DNA of 64,000 bases from an uncultured cyanobacterium (GTDB taxonomy: Bacteria > Cyanobacteriota > Cyanobacteriia > Thermostichales > Thermostichaceae), in NCBI GenBank assembly GCA_937944885.1, contig CALFBB010000047.1, forward strand, positions 1 through 64,000. Reading direction: 5' to 3'. The position numbers and the translations under genes are program-made. This document shows, piece by piece, positions 1-9,155 of this stretch. Position 1 is the stretch's first letter, and each line of letters begins with the position of its first letter. Under the pieces are notes generated by a model, which was not told the DNA's origin, searched no databases, and worked only from the letters and a program-made list of their open reading frames with translations.

Positions 1-145
1 AGCTGTGCTGCCTGCTTGAGCTTGATGTTCAGGTGGGCGGGCGGAATGACCCGGCCCTGAAGCGTGTAAGCCCAACTGCTGCGCAAGCGGCGGCGTAGCG
101 AGAAGCGCAACCAACCCCCTTCGGGCGGGGGAGGAGGTCAATGGA
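1..145 (+). mobile_element. Probable right-end relic of an IS200/IS605-type (tnpB) element
   Basis: The segment ends in a GC hairpin (CCCCC at 115-119 with GGGGG at 127-131). The complementary strand then reads TTGACCTCCTCCCCCGCCC. Nearly the same string occurs at 21,735, followed at both sites by a GGGCTT element and a CCGGGTC element. Such GC hairpins next to a short conserved tail are typical of the right ends of IS200/IS605 elements. A reading frame enters from the left edge and stops at about 98, but I cannot identify it as TnpB. The body of the element, if present, lies outside the window. Confidence 0.4.
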
Positions 146-154
146 GAACCCTAC

Positions 155-1567
155 TTAAGATTGCTCCAACTCAATGGCAGCAGTGACAAAGTCAGGGTAG
201 GCAATGTTGCCATGTTCGCCCACATCCAAACCGGCAATCTCTTCTTCCGCACTGGTGCGCAGGCCAACACTTGCCTTCAGGATGAGAAACAGGATCAAAC
301 AGGTGATGAAAGGCCAGAGAAAGTAGGCCAAAGCCCCAATCACCTGCACACCAAACTGACCCCAGGTGACCTCTTCGGCATAGTTGGCATTGGCAAAGAA
401 GGGGATCCCTGCCGCCAATACCCCCCAGATGCCGCAGGTGCCGTGCACCGAAACTGCACCCACCGGATCATCGATTTTCAAGACCGTATCCAGTACCACT
501 ACGGAAATCACCACCAGGATCCCGGCAACCGAGCCGATGATCAGGGCACCCAAAGGATGCACGCTGTCACAAGGAGCGGTGATCCCTACCAAGCCGGCCA
601 GAACACCGTTGGCCGCAAAGGTCATATCTGGCTTGCCGAAGTGGGCCCAAGAAGTGAACATAGCCCCAATCGCCCCGGCAGAAGCAGACAGCAGGGTATT
701 CATGGCAATCCAGCCAATATCGGTAACCGCTGAGGTGGTAGAACCGGCGTTGAAGCCAATCCAACCCAAGGTGAGGATAAATACCCCCAACATCCCCAAA
801 GGCAGGTTGTGGCCAGGAATGGCCCGCGGCTCACCGTTGGGGCCGTACTTGCCGATGCGAGGGCCTAGTACAATAGCACCGGCCAAAGCGGCCGCTCCCC
901 CCACCAAGTGCACCACACCGGAGCCGGCATAGTCAATGTAGCCGAGGTTTTCCAGCCAGCCCGCCGTCTCGCCGTTGTAGTCAGCAAACAGACCGTTCCA
1001 GGCCCAGCTCCCAGAGATGGGGTAGATTAGACCCGAGATAATCACCGAGTAAATCAAGTAAGCCGAAAACTTGGTGCGCTCCGCCATGGCACCGGAAACA
1101 ATCGTGGCTGCGGTTGCCGCAAACACCATCTGGAAGACAAAAAAGGTAAAGGGCCAGCCCCCGGCATCGTTGGCCTGTTGCCAGCCAAAAGCAAACCAGC
1201 TGGTGCCGAAGAAGCCGCCACTGTTGCCAAACATCAAACCAAAACCGATGAACCAGAAGGCACAACAGCCCATGCAAAAGTCCATTAAGTTTTTCATCAT
1301 GATGTTGGCGGCATTTTTAGAACGGGTAAAGCCCGTTTCCACCATGGCGAAACCCGCCTGCATGAAGAACACCAAGGCTGCGCCCACAGTCGTCCAAACA
1401 ATGTCAGCATGGTACTGAACTTCGTCGGCTCCCTGAGCAAAGGCAGTCCCTTGGCTAAACAAAAACACCAACAACCCAATCAGGGTGGCAGTCAGGCTCC
1501 ACTTGGCCGGACGCCAAAGCCACTGTGGCAGTTGGCTTCTGAGCTTTTGGATCATCGTCATAGTCAT
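155..1567 (-). CDS. amt: Ammonium transporter (Amt family)
   Basis: Polytopic inner-membrane channel of the Amt/MEP/Rh family that takes up ammonium for the GS-GOGAT cycle. The 470-residue product has a hydrophobic N-terminal segment ending near AFAQ, as in Amt proteins made with a cleavable signal. About eleven membrane segments follow, with typical motifs such as MVETGFTRSKNAANI and, near the C-terminus, DDPVGAVSVHGTCG with its pore His. ATG codons at 1567, 1561 and 1555 are all possible starts; the reading frame runs open further upstream but that part is not Amt-like. It lies 118 bp behind glnB on the same strand. This is the classic glnB(K)-amt pairing, in which P-II blocks the channel, and it suggests co-transcription from the NtcA-type promoter ahead of glnB. 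Confidence 0.95.
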   Translation of the reverse strand: MTMTMIQKLRSQLPQWLWRPAKWSLTATLIGLLVFLFSQGTAFAQGADEVQYHADIVWTTVGAALVFFMQAGFAMVETGFTRSKNAANIMMKNLMDFCMGCCAFWFIGFGLMFGNSGGFFGTSWFAFGWQQANDAGGWPFTFFVFQMVFAATAATIVSGAMAERTKFSAYLIYSVIISGLIYPISGSWAWNGLFADYNGETAGWLENLGYIDYAGSGVVHLVGGAAALAGAIVLGPRIGKYGPNGEPRAIPGHNLPLGMLGVFILTLGWIGFNAGSTTSAVTDIGWIAMNTLLSASAGAIGAMFTSWAHFGKPDMTFAANGVLAGLVGITAPCDSVHPLGALIIGSVAGILVVISVVVLDTVLKIDDPVGAVSVHGTCGIWGVLAAGIPFFANANYAEEVTWGQFGVQVIGALAYFLWPFITCLILFLILKASVGLRTSAEEEIAGLDVGEHGNIAYPDFVTAAIELEQS

Positions 1568-1591
1568 GCTTTTCGACTCACTTAAAATGAT

Positions 1592-1605
1592 GTACTTCTC
1601 ACAAC
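1592..1605 (-). promoter_or_regulatory. Imperfect NtcA-like box before amt
   Basis: On the minus strand the sequence is GTT-N8-TAC, one base off the GTA-N8-TAC consensus. It lies only about 25 bp upstream of the first amt ATG, too close for a class II activated promoter reading from this box. It may be chance or a modulator site. The main control is more likely upstream of glnB. Confidence 0.2.
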
Positions 1606-1685
1606 GTATTACAGGGAAGGTTGAGTAAAAATCGGCCCACCAATGTACAGACAGTCCATTCAAGCTTCTGAGACAACCCATCTGT

Positions 1686-2051
<366 letters not shown>

Positions 2052-2055
2052 CTAA

Positions 2056-2097
2056 TTTCTAACACTGCTCACACCAGTAAATTGTAAAAGCTGATAC
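2056..2097 (-). promoter_or_regulatory. NtcA-activated type promoter of glnB
   Basis: On the minus strand GTATCAGCTTTTAC (2097-2084) is an exact GTA-N8-TAC box. It is followed after 22 nt by TAGAAA (2061-2056), preceded by TG as an extended -10. GTA-N8-TAC-N22/23 plus a -10 box replaces the -35 element in NtcA class II promoters. glnB is a known NtcA target in other cyanobacteria, so transcription of glnB, and probably amt, under nitrogen limitation is inferred. Confidence 0.75.
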
Positions 2098-2202
2098 TTT
2101 CTTATCTTTTGTTGAGGACATTTAGCATTCTAAATTCCCTCTCGTCAAGGCCAGAAGACTAAAGCTGGGGCCAGCTCATCCGACAAGTCCCTGGGCTAAG
2201 GC

Positions 2203-3609
2203 TCAGGATGCTGAGCCGCTGCTGTCCGGCTCCTGCTGAGCAGGTACGGCTGGCTCTATGCTGGAGGTGATCAAAGCTACCGCTAGCCACCAGAGCATCT
2301 GCACTTGAGGGCGGTACCAAATGGTATCCACCAGCCCGTGGGCCATCATGCCGGCACAGGCCGCTAAGCCTGCTGCTATCCACAACCCTTGTGAATCCCG
2401 AGAGGCTAGGGCTGAGCGCCATTGTTGCCAGCCGTGATCGAAGAGTACCAGCAAAAACCAGGCAAAAGTCAGGGATCCGATAAAACCCGTTTCCAGGGTT
2501 AGCTCTAGGGGTACTGAGTAGGATCCGAGGGCGCTGAAGTTGCCCCGCTGGTAGAGAGGATAAACCCGGTTAAAGGCGACGTTGCCGGGGCCGATCCCGA
2601 GGATGGGAAAGTCGCGGATCATCTCCAGCACCGCTGCCCAGACATTGAGGCGAAAGTTGTTGCTGGTGTCGATCCGGCCCAAAAAGAGGCTCTGCACCCG
2701 CAGCCGCAACGGACGCACCGTCAGGATCCCTAGGGCAAGGGTGATGCTCCCGCCGGCAAACAGAGCCGGCAAGGTCCAGCGTCGCCACCGTACCGGCAAA
2801 TGAACAGCGTTCCATTGCACCAGCAACACTGTCATGATGCTCAGCATGACCAAAGCACCAATCCAGGCGCCACGGCTGTAGGTGAGCAGCAAGCAAATCC
2901 AGTTGACCAAGGTGATGAAGGCTGCCAGTAACTTTGCTCCCCAAGCAGGCCAAATCCAAATGGCTGCTAAGCCCAAGGGAATTAAAGGGAGCAAATAGCC
3001 ACCGTAAAGGTTGGGATTGCGTAGATAGCTATACACCCGCGTTACACCGGCCAACCCTGATTCTGGATCCACCCAAGTGGCCAGTTCTGCTGCCCCGTAA
3101 AAGTATTGCCTCAGGCCGTAGACACCCATCACCAAGCTGACCAAAAGCAGGGATCCAACAGTCCAGTCCCGGAATCGAGGCTTTTGCAGCAGGCGATGCA
3201 ACAGAAGGTATCCCGAGAGGTAGAGAGTTAGCTTCAGCCAGCCATCCCGTGCTGCATAGGGTACTGGAGAAAGAATTGTGGCCAGTGTGGCAATGGCCCA
3301 AAACAACCCCAAGGGCAGATGGGCCACCAAGGGCTGCGCGAGGGATCCCGTCAGCCAACCCAGCCCCAAAATAGCCGCCATGGCCAGCAGGATAAGGCCA
3401 AGAGGGCCAGTGGAGGGCTGTGCCGAAAAGCCCCAGTAGAGGATCACCAATCCTAGGGCAATCCGGTCGGAAGCTTGAACCAACACGCTACTTTTTCCCC
3501 AGCCCTGCAGGGATCCCGCCAGACGGCCCAAAAGACTCCCTTGCCACCAAGCATTGGCGGAAAAGTCCCGCAGCAGAAGACTCCGCCACCATTGCGCCGC
3601 TCGTTCCAT
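2203..3609 (-). CDS. ictB: IctB-like / O-antigen-ligase-fold (Wzy_C) membrane protein
   Basis: A 468-residue polytopic protein with about ten hydrophobic segments. The central signature NPNLYGGYLLPLIPLGLAA and the following YSRGAWIG resemble IctB of Synechococcus PCC 7942, which belongs to the O-antigen ligase/Wzy_C superfamily. IctB was named for inorganic carbon transport because a mutant needed high CO2, but its biochemical role remains disputed. The name here rests on family resemblance only. The start at 3609 has GGAGG five bases upstream. A frame reaching 3642 is less likely. It is transcribed alone, between the DAHP synthase and glnB blocks. Confidence 0.8.
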   Translation of the reverse strand: MERAAQWWRSLLLRDFSANAWWQGSLLGRLAGSLQGWGKSSVLVQASDRIALGLVILYWGFSAQPSTGPLGLILLAMAAILGLGWLTGSLAQPLVAHLPLGLFWAIATLATILSPVPYAARDGWLKLTLYLSGYLLLHRLLQKPRFRDWTVGSLLLVSLVMGVYGLRQYFYGAAELATWVDPESGLAGVTRVYSYLRNPNLYGGYLLPLIPLGLAAIWIWPAWGAKLLAAFITLVNWICLLLTYSRGAWIGALVMLSIMTVLLVQWNAVHLPVRWRRWTLPALFAGGSITLALGILTVRPLRLRVQSLFLGRIDTSNNFRLNVWAAVLEMIRDFPILGIGPGNVAFNRVYPLYQRGNFSALGSYSVPLELTLETGFIGSLTFAWFLLVLFDHGWQQWRSALASRDSQGLWIAAGLAACAGMMAHGLVDTIWYRPQVQMLWWLAVALITSSIEPAVPAQQEPDSSGSAS

Positions 3610-3810
3610 AAGTCCTCCAGACCGTGCAGAGCACGAGTACACTTAAGTTCCGTTCCGAGTTTATATCCGTAACCTCTTCCCAATGCTGACCGCTTAGGCA
3701 ATGCAGCACAGACTTTCTCCCTCAGTAGCCCTGCAGTTGTGGAAGACCAATAGACCCCTGGCCGCAAGGAGTCTCTCCTCGGACTTTACCTTGTAGCCGA
3801 CTTCAAATGG

Positions 3811-3834
3811 CTCGATGTTTCTCTCGATGTTTCT
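3811..3834. repeat. Perfect 12-nt tandem duplication
   Basis: CTCGATGTTTCT occurs twice back to back (3811-3822, 3823-3834) in the roughly 300-bp spacer between the IctB-like gene and DAHP synthase. No gene was recognised in this spacer. It is one of about a dozen similar short duplications in the window. Confidence 0.9.
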
Positions 3835-3908
3835 GTTTTGGGCAAGAGCCTGTAACCGGCCTGTAGTGAATTGCACAAGTTAAGCGCTCAGACCTGGCCC
3901 ACAAAACT

Positions 3909-4964
3909 TCAAATGGTAACTGCAAGCGGCTGACAGCGACCAAGCGCCTCCCCTAAACGCTCCAACTCAGCCATCAGCTGAGCAAATTGTTGGAAGGTTA
4001 GAGATTGCGGACCATCCGAGAGGGCTTTGGTAGGGTTAGGATGCACCTCAATGAGGAACCCATCGGCTCCGGCGGCTAAGGCAGCTTTACTCATGGCTGG
4101 CACCAATTCCGATTTGCCGGTGCCATGACTGGGATCCACCACAATCGGCAAGTGAGTGAGGGAACGCAACACAGGGATCGCCGATATATCCAGAGTATTG
4201 CGCGTGTACTGACTGTCGAAGGTGCGGATGCCGCGCTCACACAGCAACACATTGGGATTGCCCGCCGCCAAAATGTACTCGGCAGCCATGAGCCACTCTG
4301 TAATGGTTGCAGCCGGACCGCGCTTCAAGAGGACAGGCTTGGGCTGGGATCCCACCTTTTTCAGAAGGGCAAAGTTCTGCATGTTGCGGGCCCCCACCTG
4401 CAGAATATCCGCCACCGCCGCCACCCGTTCCACATCGGCAGTATCCATGACTTCGGTAATGATCCCAAGGCCAGAAGCCTGCCGCGCTGCCGCCAGCAGC
4501 TCCAGGGCACTTTCCCCATGGCCCTGAAAATCGTAGGGAGAGGTGCGCGGCTTATAAGCTCCCCCCCGCAAAAACTTGGCTCCCAGCGCCGCTACATGAC
4601 GGGCAGTGGCCACGATCATCTCTTCGTTTTCTACTGAGCAAGGCCCTGCCATAATTGTTACCGGATGATGATAACCAAAGGGCACCACTCCCTGAGGCGT
4701 CTGCGCCACCACAGTGGTGTATTCGCCGTGGCGATAATCGAGGCTGGCCCGCTTAAACTTTTTCCCCACCCGCAACACTTGCTCGATGAAGGGGCTGTAC
4801 TGCTGGATTTCCAACTCATCCAAACTGGCAGTATCCCCCACCAGGCCGATAACCACCTTCTCCTTGCCAATGATCTTCTCCGGGGTCAGGCCCATCTGAG
4901 AAAACTGCCGACTGAGCTGCTCAATCTCCTCCATCGGGCTGCCACTTTTCATCACCACAATCAT
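3909..4964 (-). CDS. aroF: 3-deoxy-7-phosphoheptulonate (DAHP) synthase, AroF/AroA(G)-type I-beta
   Basis: First enzyme of the shikimate pathway: phosphoenolpyruvate plus erythrose 4-phosphate gives DAHP. The 351-residue protein has a small N-terminal ferredoxin-like regulatory domain (about 1-70) and a TIM barrel. The barrel carries AGPCS (106-110), [16 protein letters not shown] (133-148) and DPSHGTG, the family metal and PEP-binding motifs. The start ATG at 4964 overlaps the stop of the PAM68 gene as ATGA, so translation is probably coupled. From memory, the Synechocystis homologue was once called CcmA and also sits beside the PAM68 gene. Confidence 0.93.
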   Translation of the reverse strand: MIVVMKSGSPMEEIEQLSRQFSQMGLTPEKIIGKEKVVIGLVGDTASLDELEIQQYSPFIEQVLRVGKKFKRASLDYRHGEYTTVVAQTPQGVVPFGYHHPVTIMAGPCSVENEEMIVATARHVAALGAKFLRGGAYKPRTSPYDFQGHGESALELLAAARQASGLGIITEVMDTADVERVAAVADILQVGARNMQNFALLKKVGSQPKPVLLKRGPAATITEWLMAAEYILAAGNPNVLLCERGIRTFDSQYTRNTLDISAIPVLRSLTHLPIVVDPSHGTGKSELVPAMSKAALAAGADGFLIEVHPNPTKALSDGPQSLTFQQFAQLMAELERLGEALGRCQPLAVTI

Positions 4965-5407
4965 GTCTGGGACTCTCCAGAGCCAGAAGATTCCGAGGAT
5001 GCGGCGGATGCCCGCCACTGCTTGAGGGTGTTGCTGAGATTCCGTCGAAACTCTCTAATCCCCAGCAGGGATCCCGGCTCCGGATCCCAGGATGCAGAAA
5101 ATACACCGTAGCTGATGCCCAAAAAGCCCAAGCCGAAGAGAGTTAGGGACTCAACTAGGGTGAAATAGCTGGGCAAAGCCACCACATGGTTGACCAAGAG
5201 GTAGTAGTTGACAAAGAAGCTACTCAGTCCTAACCCGGAAGGGATCCCGCAAAATACCGCCATCCGCCGTACCATCCGACGACTGACCTCAGGTGGGATA
5301 GGAACTGCTTGTTCTTCCCCCACTGGCTTAGGAGCAGGATTGGCCTCCGAGCGGTGACGGGTGGCTTTGCTCTTAGAATAGCGGCTGGATTTGCCCACAA
5401 AAGTCAA
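4961..5407 (-). CDS. PAM68-like photosystem II assembly protein
   Basis: A 148-residue protein with a basic, Pro-rich N-terminal tail (about 1-45) and two membrane segments (about 50-75 and 82-108). Between them is a short loop, and after them the [11 protein letters not shown] motif and a soluble tail typical of the PAM68/DUF3464 family. In plants and Synechocystis this family assists early photosystem II and CP47 assembly in the thylakoid membrane. The listed start is TTG; a GTG three codons in is equally possible. It lies 15 bp after rpsO and overlaps the DAHP synthase by four bases. Confidence 0.85.
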   Translation of the reverse strand: MTFVGKSSRYSKSKATRHRSEANPAPKPVGEEQAVPIPPEVSRRMVRRMAVFCGIPSGLGLSSFFVNYYLLVNHVVALPSYFTLVESLTLFGLGFLGISYGVFSASWDPEPGSLLGIREFRRNLSNTLKQWRASAASSESSGSGESQT

Positions 5408-5422
5408 TCTCTAATAGCGCTC

Positions 5423-5698
5423 TTACTTTTTTACCCGGATGTTGAGCCGTTCGGTCAAGGCCCGGAAACGTTCGGGAGAATGCTTGGCAATGTAGCTGAG
5501 CAACCTTTTGCGGCGACCAATCATCATCAACAAACCGCGACGGGAATTAAAATCTTTCGGGTTCTTCTGAAGGTGCTGAGAAAGTTGGTTGATGCGGCTG
5601 GTTAGCAGAGCTACCTGAACATCGGCAGAACCGGTGTCAGTTTCGTGAAGTTGGTAACCGTCAATAATCTCCTGCTTCTCTTGCTGCAATAAAGCCAT
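5423..5698 (-). CDS. rpsO: 30S ribosomal protein S15
   Basis: 91-residue primary 16S-rRNA-binding protein of the small-subunit platform. The sequence shows the S15 signatures TGSADVQVALLTSRINQLSQH and the basic RRGLLMMIGRRKRLLSYI stretch. The start MALLQQEK at 5698 gives the usual length. The frame continues seven codons upstream without homology. It leads the compact unit rpsO-PAM68-DAHP synthase, all on the minus strand. Confidence 0.97.
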   Translation of the reverse strand: MALLQQEKQEIIDGYQLHETDTGSADVQVALLTSRINQLSQHLQKNPKDFNSRRGLLMMIGRRKRLLSYIAKHSPERFRALTERLNIRVKK

Positions 5699-5801
5699 AA
5701 GATCGATAGACTGATGCACTGCTTACAGATAATAACATCGGCCTTTCGGCCTTTGCCATTGCTGCAGACTATCCTTGAGAGATCGTTGAGAGAAACTGGC
5801 C

Positions 5802-6485
5802 ATGCAAGCAAACGCTGGGGATCCCCCGACCCTGTCAGATCTACTGGAGCTTTTGAACTCCCAAGATTTGGGGGATCGGCTGCGCGCTGTCAATCTGGCT
5901 CGTCACCTACCCGGAGCAGAAACCCTGGTGCTGCTGCAGCAGGCGGTCAAGGACGAAAGTCCCCGGGTGCGTTACGCCGCCATCAGCCAAATGGGCACCG
6001 TTTCTGGCGTGGATCCCGACCGGGTTTTGCCGATTCTACGTCAAGCTCTTGAGCAGGATCCAGAATTTGATGTGCGGGCAGCAGCAGCAGCAGCTTTGGG
6101 GGATCTCAAACAACCGCAAGCCCTGACCGACTTGTTAGCAGCCTACCAACGGGAAACAGAATGGCTGGTGCAATTTAGTATCGTGGCAGCTTTGGGAGAA
6201 CTGGGCAATCCCGATGCTTTCGACACATTGGTACAAGCTCTGCAGGGGAGCAGCGAGCTTATCTCTACAGCAGCCGCTGCTGCTCTCGGGGATCTAGGGG
6301 ATCCACGCGCCATTCCTTTTTTGGAGCCTTTGATCGATTCCGGTGATTGGCAATTGCGCTACCGCGTCTGTATTGCCCTCGCCAAATTGGGTACAGAAGC
6401 TGCCCGTCCCGGCCTGATGCGCCTAGCCCAAGATCCGCAGGAACAGGTGGCTGTCCATGCTCGCAATGCTCTCGGATCCCTATAA
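5802..6485 (+). CDS. HEAT-repeat protein, NblB / phycobilin-lyase-like
   Basis: A 227-residue soluble alpha-solenoid made of about six HEAT/PBS-lyase repeats (units with VRYAAISQMG, VRAAAAAALGDL, STAAAAALGDLGDPRAIPFL). Such proteins include the phycobilin lyase subunits CpcE/CpcF and the phycobilisome-degradation protein NblB. The length and the closely packed repeats favour a NblB-like protein. It stands alone on the plus strand, between rpsO and apcD, and the nearby apcD fits a phycobilisome role. The exact function is inferred, not shown. Confidence 0.75.
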   Translation: MQANAGDPPTLSDLLELLNSQDLGDRLRAVNLARHLPGAETLVLLQQAVKDESPRVRYAAISQMGTVSGVDPDRVLPILRQALEQDPEFDVRAAAAAALGDLKQPQALTDLLAAYQRETEWLVQFSIVAALGELGNPDAFDTLVQALQGSSELISTAAAAALGDLGDPRAIPFLEPLIDSGDWQLRYRVCIALAKLGTEAARPGLMRLAQDPQEQVAVHARNALGSL

Positions 6486-6948
6486 GCAAAGATTCTCGTG
6501 AACGCAACTAGCGATTTATTGGTTCGCAATTAAATCCTAGCTTCCCAATCCCGTTGCCAGAGAGGGAGGCGGCGCTCTCGCCTACTGCCAGGAACTTTTG
6601 CCTTTGCAGCACCCCAGGTCATTTCTGCCTGTGGGTTTTGGGTTGAAAGTGTTCATGCCAACTTCTGGCCTGTTCCCTAGGTTTATCAATCGGGTGATGC
6701 CAGGACCTGCAGGTTGAGTTGTACCTTGCCAAGGAGGTCTTATATCTACCCAGACGCCCAGAGTTCTGGTCTGGTGGGCAATAGTGCCGTACTTGACTGA
6801 AACAAGGATACCCCGTCCGCCGCTAACTAGCCAATGACCCTTCCCGTCCATTCGTAGGATGCGCGGCGGCTAGCCTCAAAAAAGTAAACCTGCCTCTAAG
6901 GAAGGCAGGCTGAGTTGCTCCAAAGGGCTCAATCGATTGTTACAAGAG
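6486..6948. other. 463-bp spacer between NblB-like gene and apcD
   Basis: It holds the apcD terminator at its right end. An 89-codon frame on the minus strand (6582-6851) has no recognisable domain and an odd composition. GC-rich inverted segments occur near 6560-6590. I see no convincing gene; it could be a decayed insertion. Confidence 0.5.
6876..6909 (-). terminator. Rho-independent terminator of apcD
   Basis: On the minus strand a 7-bp stem CCTGCCT/AGGCAGG with a 7-nt loop is followed by TTTACTTTTTT, about 40 bp past the apcD stop. Confidence 0.85.
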
Positions 6949-7434
6949 CTATCCCATAGCGTTGATGATGTAGTCGAAATAAGGGGCAGCTTCCGCCGCT
7001 GAGGTTGGCTCTAGCAAGCTCAGGGCAGCCTCCTTCAAGAAAACAATGGCATCAATCATGCCAGGGATGGGTACATTCAGGGCGTTATACATCTCCCGCA
7101 CCCCAACCAGGCCAATCGACTCAATTGGCTCCTTGCTACCCGCAATAATGCCATAGGTAACTAGGCGCAAGTACCAGTCATAATCCCGCAGGCACTGGTT
7201 GTAGCGCTTATCCCCATAGGCATTCCCCCCCGGCTGTCTGTACTCAGGCCGCTTGTTAAACAGTTGCTTCTGCGCTTGATCGATGATGCGCTTTCTATTC
7301 TCTGTCAGCACCTGAGCAATTTGCAGGCGCCTTTCGCCGGTACTCATGTAGTCTTTGACCGCTTGAAGTTCGCTAACCGAGAGATAACGCAGTTGGTCAT
7401 CTGCAGTCTCGATGATCTGGTTGATCACGCTCAC
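6949..7434 (-). CDS. apcD: Allophycocyanin alpha-B chain (terminal emitter)
   Basis: 161-residue phycobiliprotein subunit of the phycobilisome core that passes excitation energy to the photosystems. The chromophore cysteine is Cys81 in the motif QCLRDYDWYLRLVTYG. The AQKQLF...PEYRQPGGNAYG and EPIESIGLVGVREMYNALNVPIPGM stretches fit ApcD better than ApcA, which has CLRDLDYYLRL. The start is GTG (7434) with AGGAG about ten bases upstream. It is a single gene, as apcD often is, apart from the apcABC operon. A clear terminator follows. Confidence 0.92.
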   Translation of the reverse strand: MSVINQIIETADDQLRYLSVSELQAVKDYMSTGERRLQIAQVLTENRKRIIDQAQKQLFNKRPEYRQPGGNAYGDKRYNQCLRDYDWYLRLVTYGIIAGSKEPIESIGLVGVREMYNALNVPIPGMIDAIVFLKEAALSLLEPTSAAEAAPYFDYIINAMG

Positions 7435-7589
7435 CGTAGGGGTTCTCCTGTTTTCTAGCTTTCTCTAAATCCGAATCCATGAAGACGCAGCCTAGCCCAG
7501 CCAGCACTGCCAATTGCTCTCAGTTTAGGATAGGGCGAGTATTCCCTCAAGCGATCTGGACCTGCTCTCAGGCTCAGCAACAGACAGGA

Positions 7590-9041
7590 TTAAATCCGTC
7601 CCCGCAGCCATTGTGCCATCTCGTTGGGACGGGGAGCAGCCTCTAGACACACCTCTTCGGTAATCCGCCCCTCTTGGTAAAGGTTAAACAAAGACTGGTT
7701 CATCGTACACATGCCTTCATAGGAGCCCTCGGCGATCAACTCCTCGATTTCATCCACCGCACCCCGCTTGATGTAGTCGCGAATGGCATCCGTATTGCGC
7801 AGGATCTCATGGGCAGCAGCTCGCTTACCATCGGTGGTTCGCACCAGAGTTTGTGCGATAATCGCCACCAAGGTTTCCGACAACTGCAAACGCATCGGTT
7901 CCTGCTCTTCCGGTCTGTAAATCCCCAGCAAACGCTCAATGGTGCGGACCGCACTGTTGGTGTGCAAGGTTCCAAAGACTAGGTGACCGGTTTGACCGGC
8001 TTTCAAGGCGATATCCACAGTTTCCCGATCCCGCATTTCCCCAATGAGGATGATGTCTGGATCCTCCCGTAGAGAGGCCTTGAGGGCATTGGCAAATTCC
8101 AGCGTATGGATCCCAACTTCCCGCTGCCGAATCATTGACTTCTTACTTTGGTGAACAAACTCTATCGGGTCCTCAATAGAAATGATGTGCTTGGGAAAGT
8201 TGGAGTTAACGTAGTCCACCATAGCGGCCAAGGTGGTAGACTTACCGGATCCCGTTGGCCCTGTTACCAAGACCAAACCTTTATGTTCTTCGGCGATGCG
8301 CTTCAAAACCTCCGGTGCTCGCAACTGCTCCAGGGTCAAAATTTTCAATGGGATCAATCGCATCACCATGGCAGGGCCGAGCAGAGAAACGAAGCAGTTG
8401 ACCCGGCAACGCACCAGACCCTCATATTGAATAGCCGTATCCAGCTCTAGGCATTCCTCAAACTGGCGGATTTGGCTCTCAGGTAAACTTTCCCGCAACC
8501 AGCCGTAGAACATTTCAGTGGTGGTAACAGGGTAGTTGGTCAAGAGCATCTGCCCCCGATCCCGAAAGCGAGGCACTTCCCCTACCCCTAGGTGAATGTC
8601 GGAATAACCCTTGTCATAAGCCTCTTGCACCAACTGGCGCAGTGTCAAGCCTGACGAAGCAGCCCCGCGAGGTGTTGCCGGTGTTGCCGGCATCCGTCCG
8701 GCAGCCGTTGGGCGAGCCGGGGGAGCAAAGGGCACAGCCGCAGGGGGAGCAGGCTTGGGAGGAGGAGCAGGTATTGGCACTTGTGGGGGTGCTGCAACCC
8801 CACCGGAAGGAATGGGGCGCCCCATGATTTCCCCTGCACGAACTGGATTTCGGGGAGGAACTCCCCCTGAAGCCACCCGCGGATCCAACTGAGTAGGCGG
8901 TTCTCCTTTCTGAGTGGGTCGCTCCTCCTGCGACGTGGCAGCAGCCGGACGCGGAGGGCGTGGTATGACGGGAGGGACAGGGGGTTTCCACTCGGAGTCT
9001 AAGTCAGTGGGGAACTGGCTCTCGGGGCTGACTTCACTCAT
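7590..9041 (-). CDS. pilT: Type IV pilus retraction ATPase PilT, with proline-rich N-terminus
   Basis: 483-residue hexameric AAA-type ATPase that depolymerises pilin for twitching motility. Residues 1-130 are a low-complexity Pro/Ala-rich extension, an unusual addition to a PilT of about 350 residues. The catalytic part begins at GLTLRQLVQEAYDKGYSDIHL (131). It has Walker A GPTGSGKST (261-269), Walker B ILIGEMRD (331-338), the His box TGHLVFGTLH (351-360) and a C-terminal region with the usual pilT layout. Cyanobacteria often have two PilT paralogues. This one may be the PilT2-type phototaxis ATPase, judged only from its long N-terminus. Confidence 0.9.
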   Translation of the reverse strand: MSEVSPESQFPTDLDSEWKPPVPPVIPRPPRPAAATSQEERPTQKGEPPTQLDPRVASGGVPPRNPVRAGEIMGRPIPSGGVAAPPQVPIPAPPPKPAPPAAVPFAPPARPTAAGRMPATPATPRGAASSGLTLRQLVQEAYDKGYSDIHLGVGEVPRFRDRGQMLLTNYPVTTTEMFYGWLRESLPESQIRQFEECLELDTAIQYEGLVRCRVNCFVSLLGPAMVMRLIPLKILTLEQLRAPEVLKRIAEEHKGLVLVTGPTGSGKSTTLAAMVDYVNSNFPKHIISIEDPIEFVHQSKKSMIRQREVGIHTLEFANALKASLREDPDIILIGEMRDRETVDIALKAGQTGHLVFGTLHTNSAVRTIERLLGIYRPEEQEPMRLQLSETLVAIIAQTLVRTTDGKRAAAHEILRNTDAIRDYIKRGAVDEIEELIAEGSYEGMCTMNQSLFNLYQEGRITEEVCLEAAPRPNEMAQWLRGRI

Positions 9042-9155
9042 AACGGGCCTCGCTTCCGGCAGAATTTGCGTTGATCTTAAGCTAGTATTCCCAGCCCAGC
9101 GACAAGCTTAACCCTTACCAAGCCAAGGCTTTGCAGACAACACCCTCAAGCCCCG

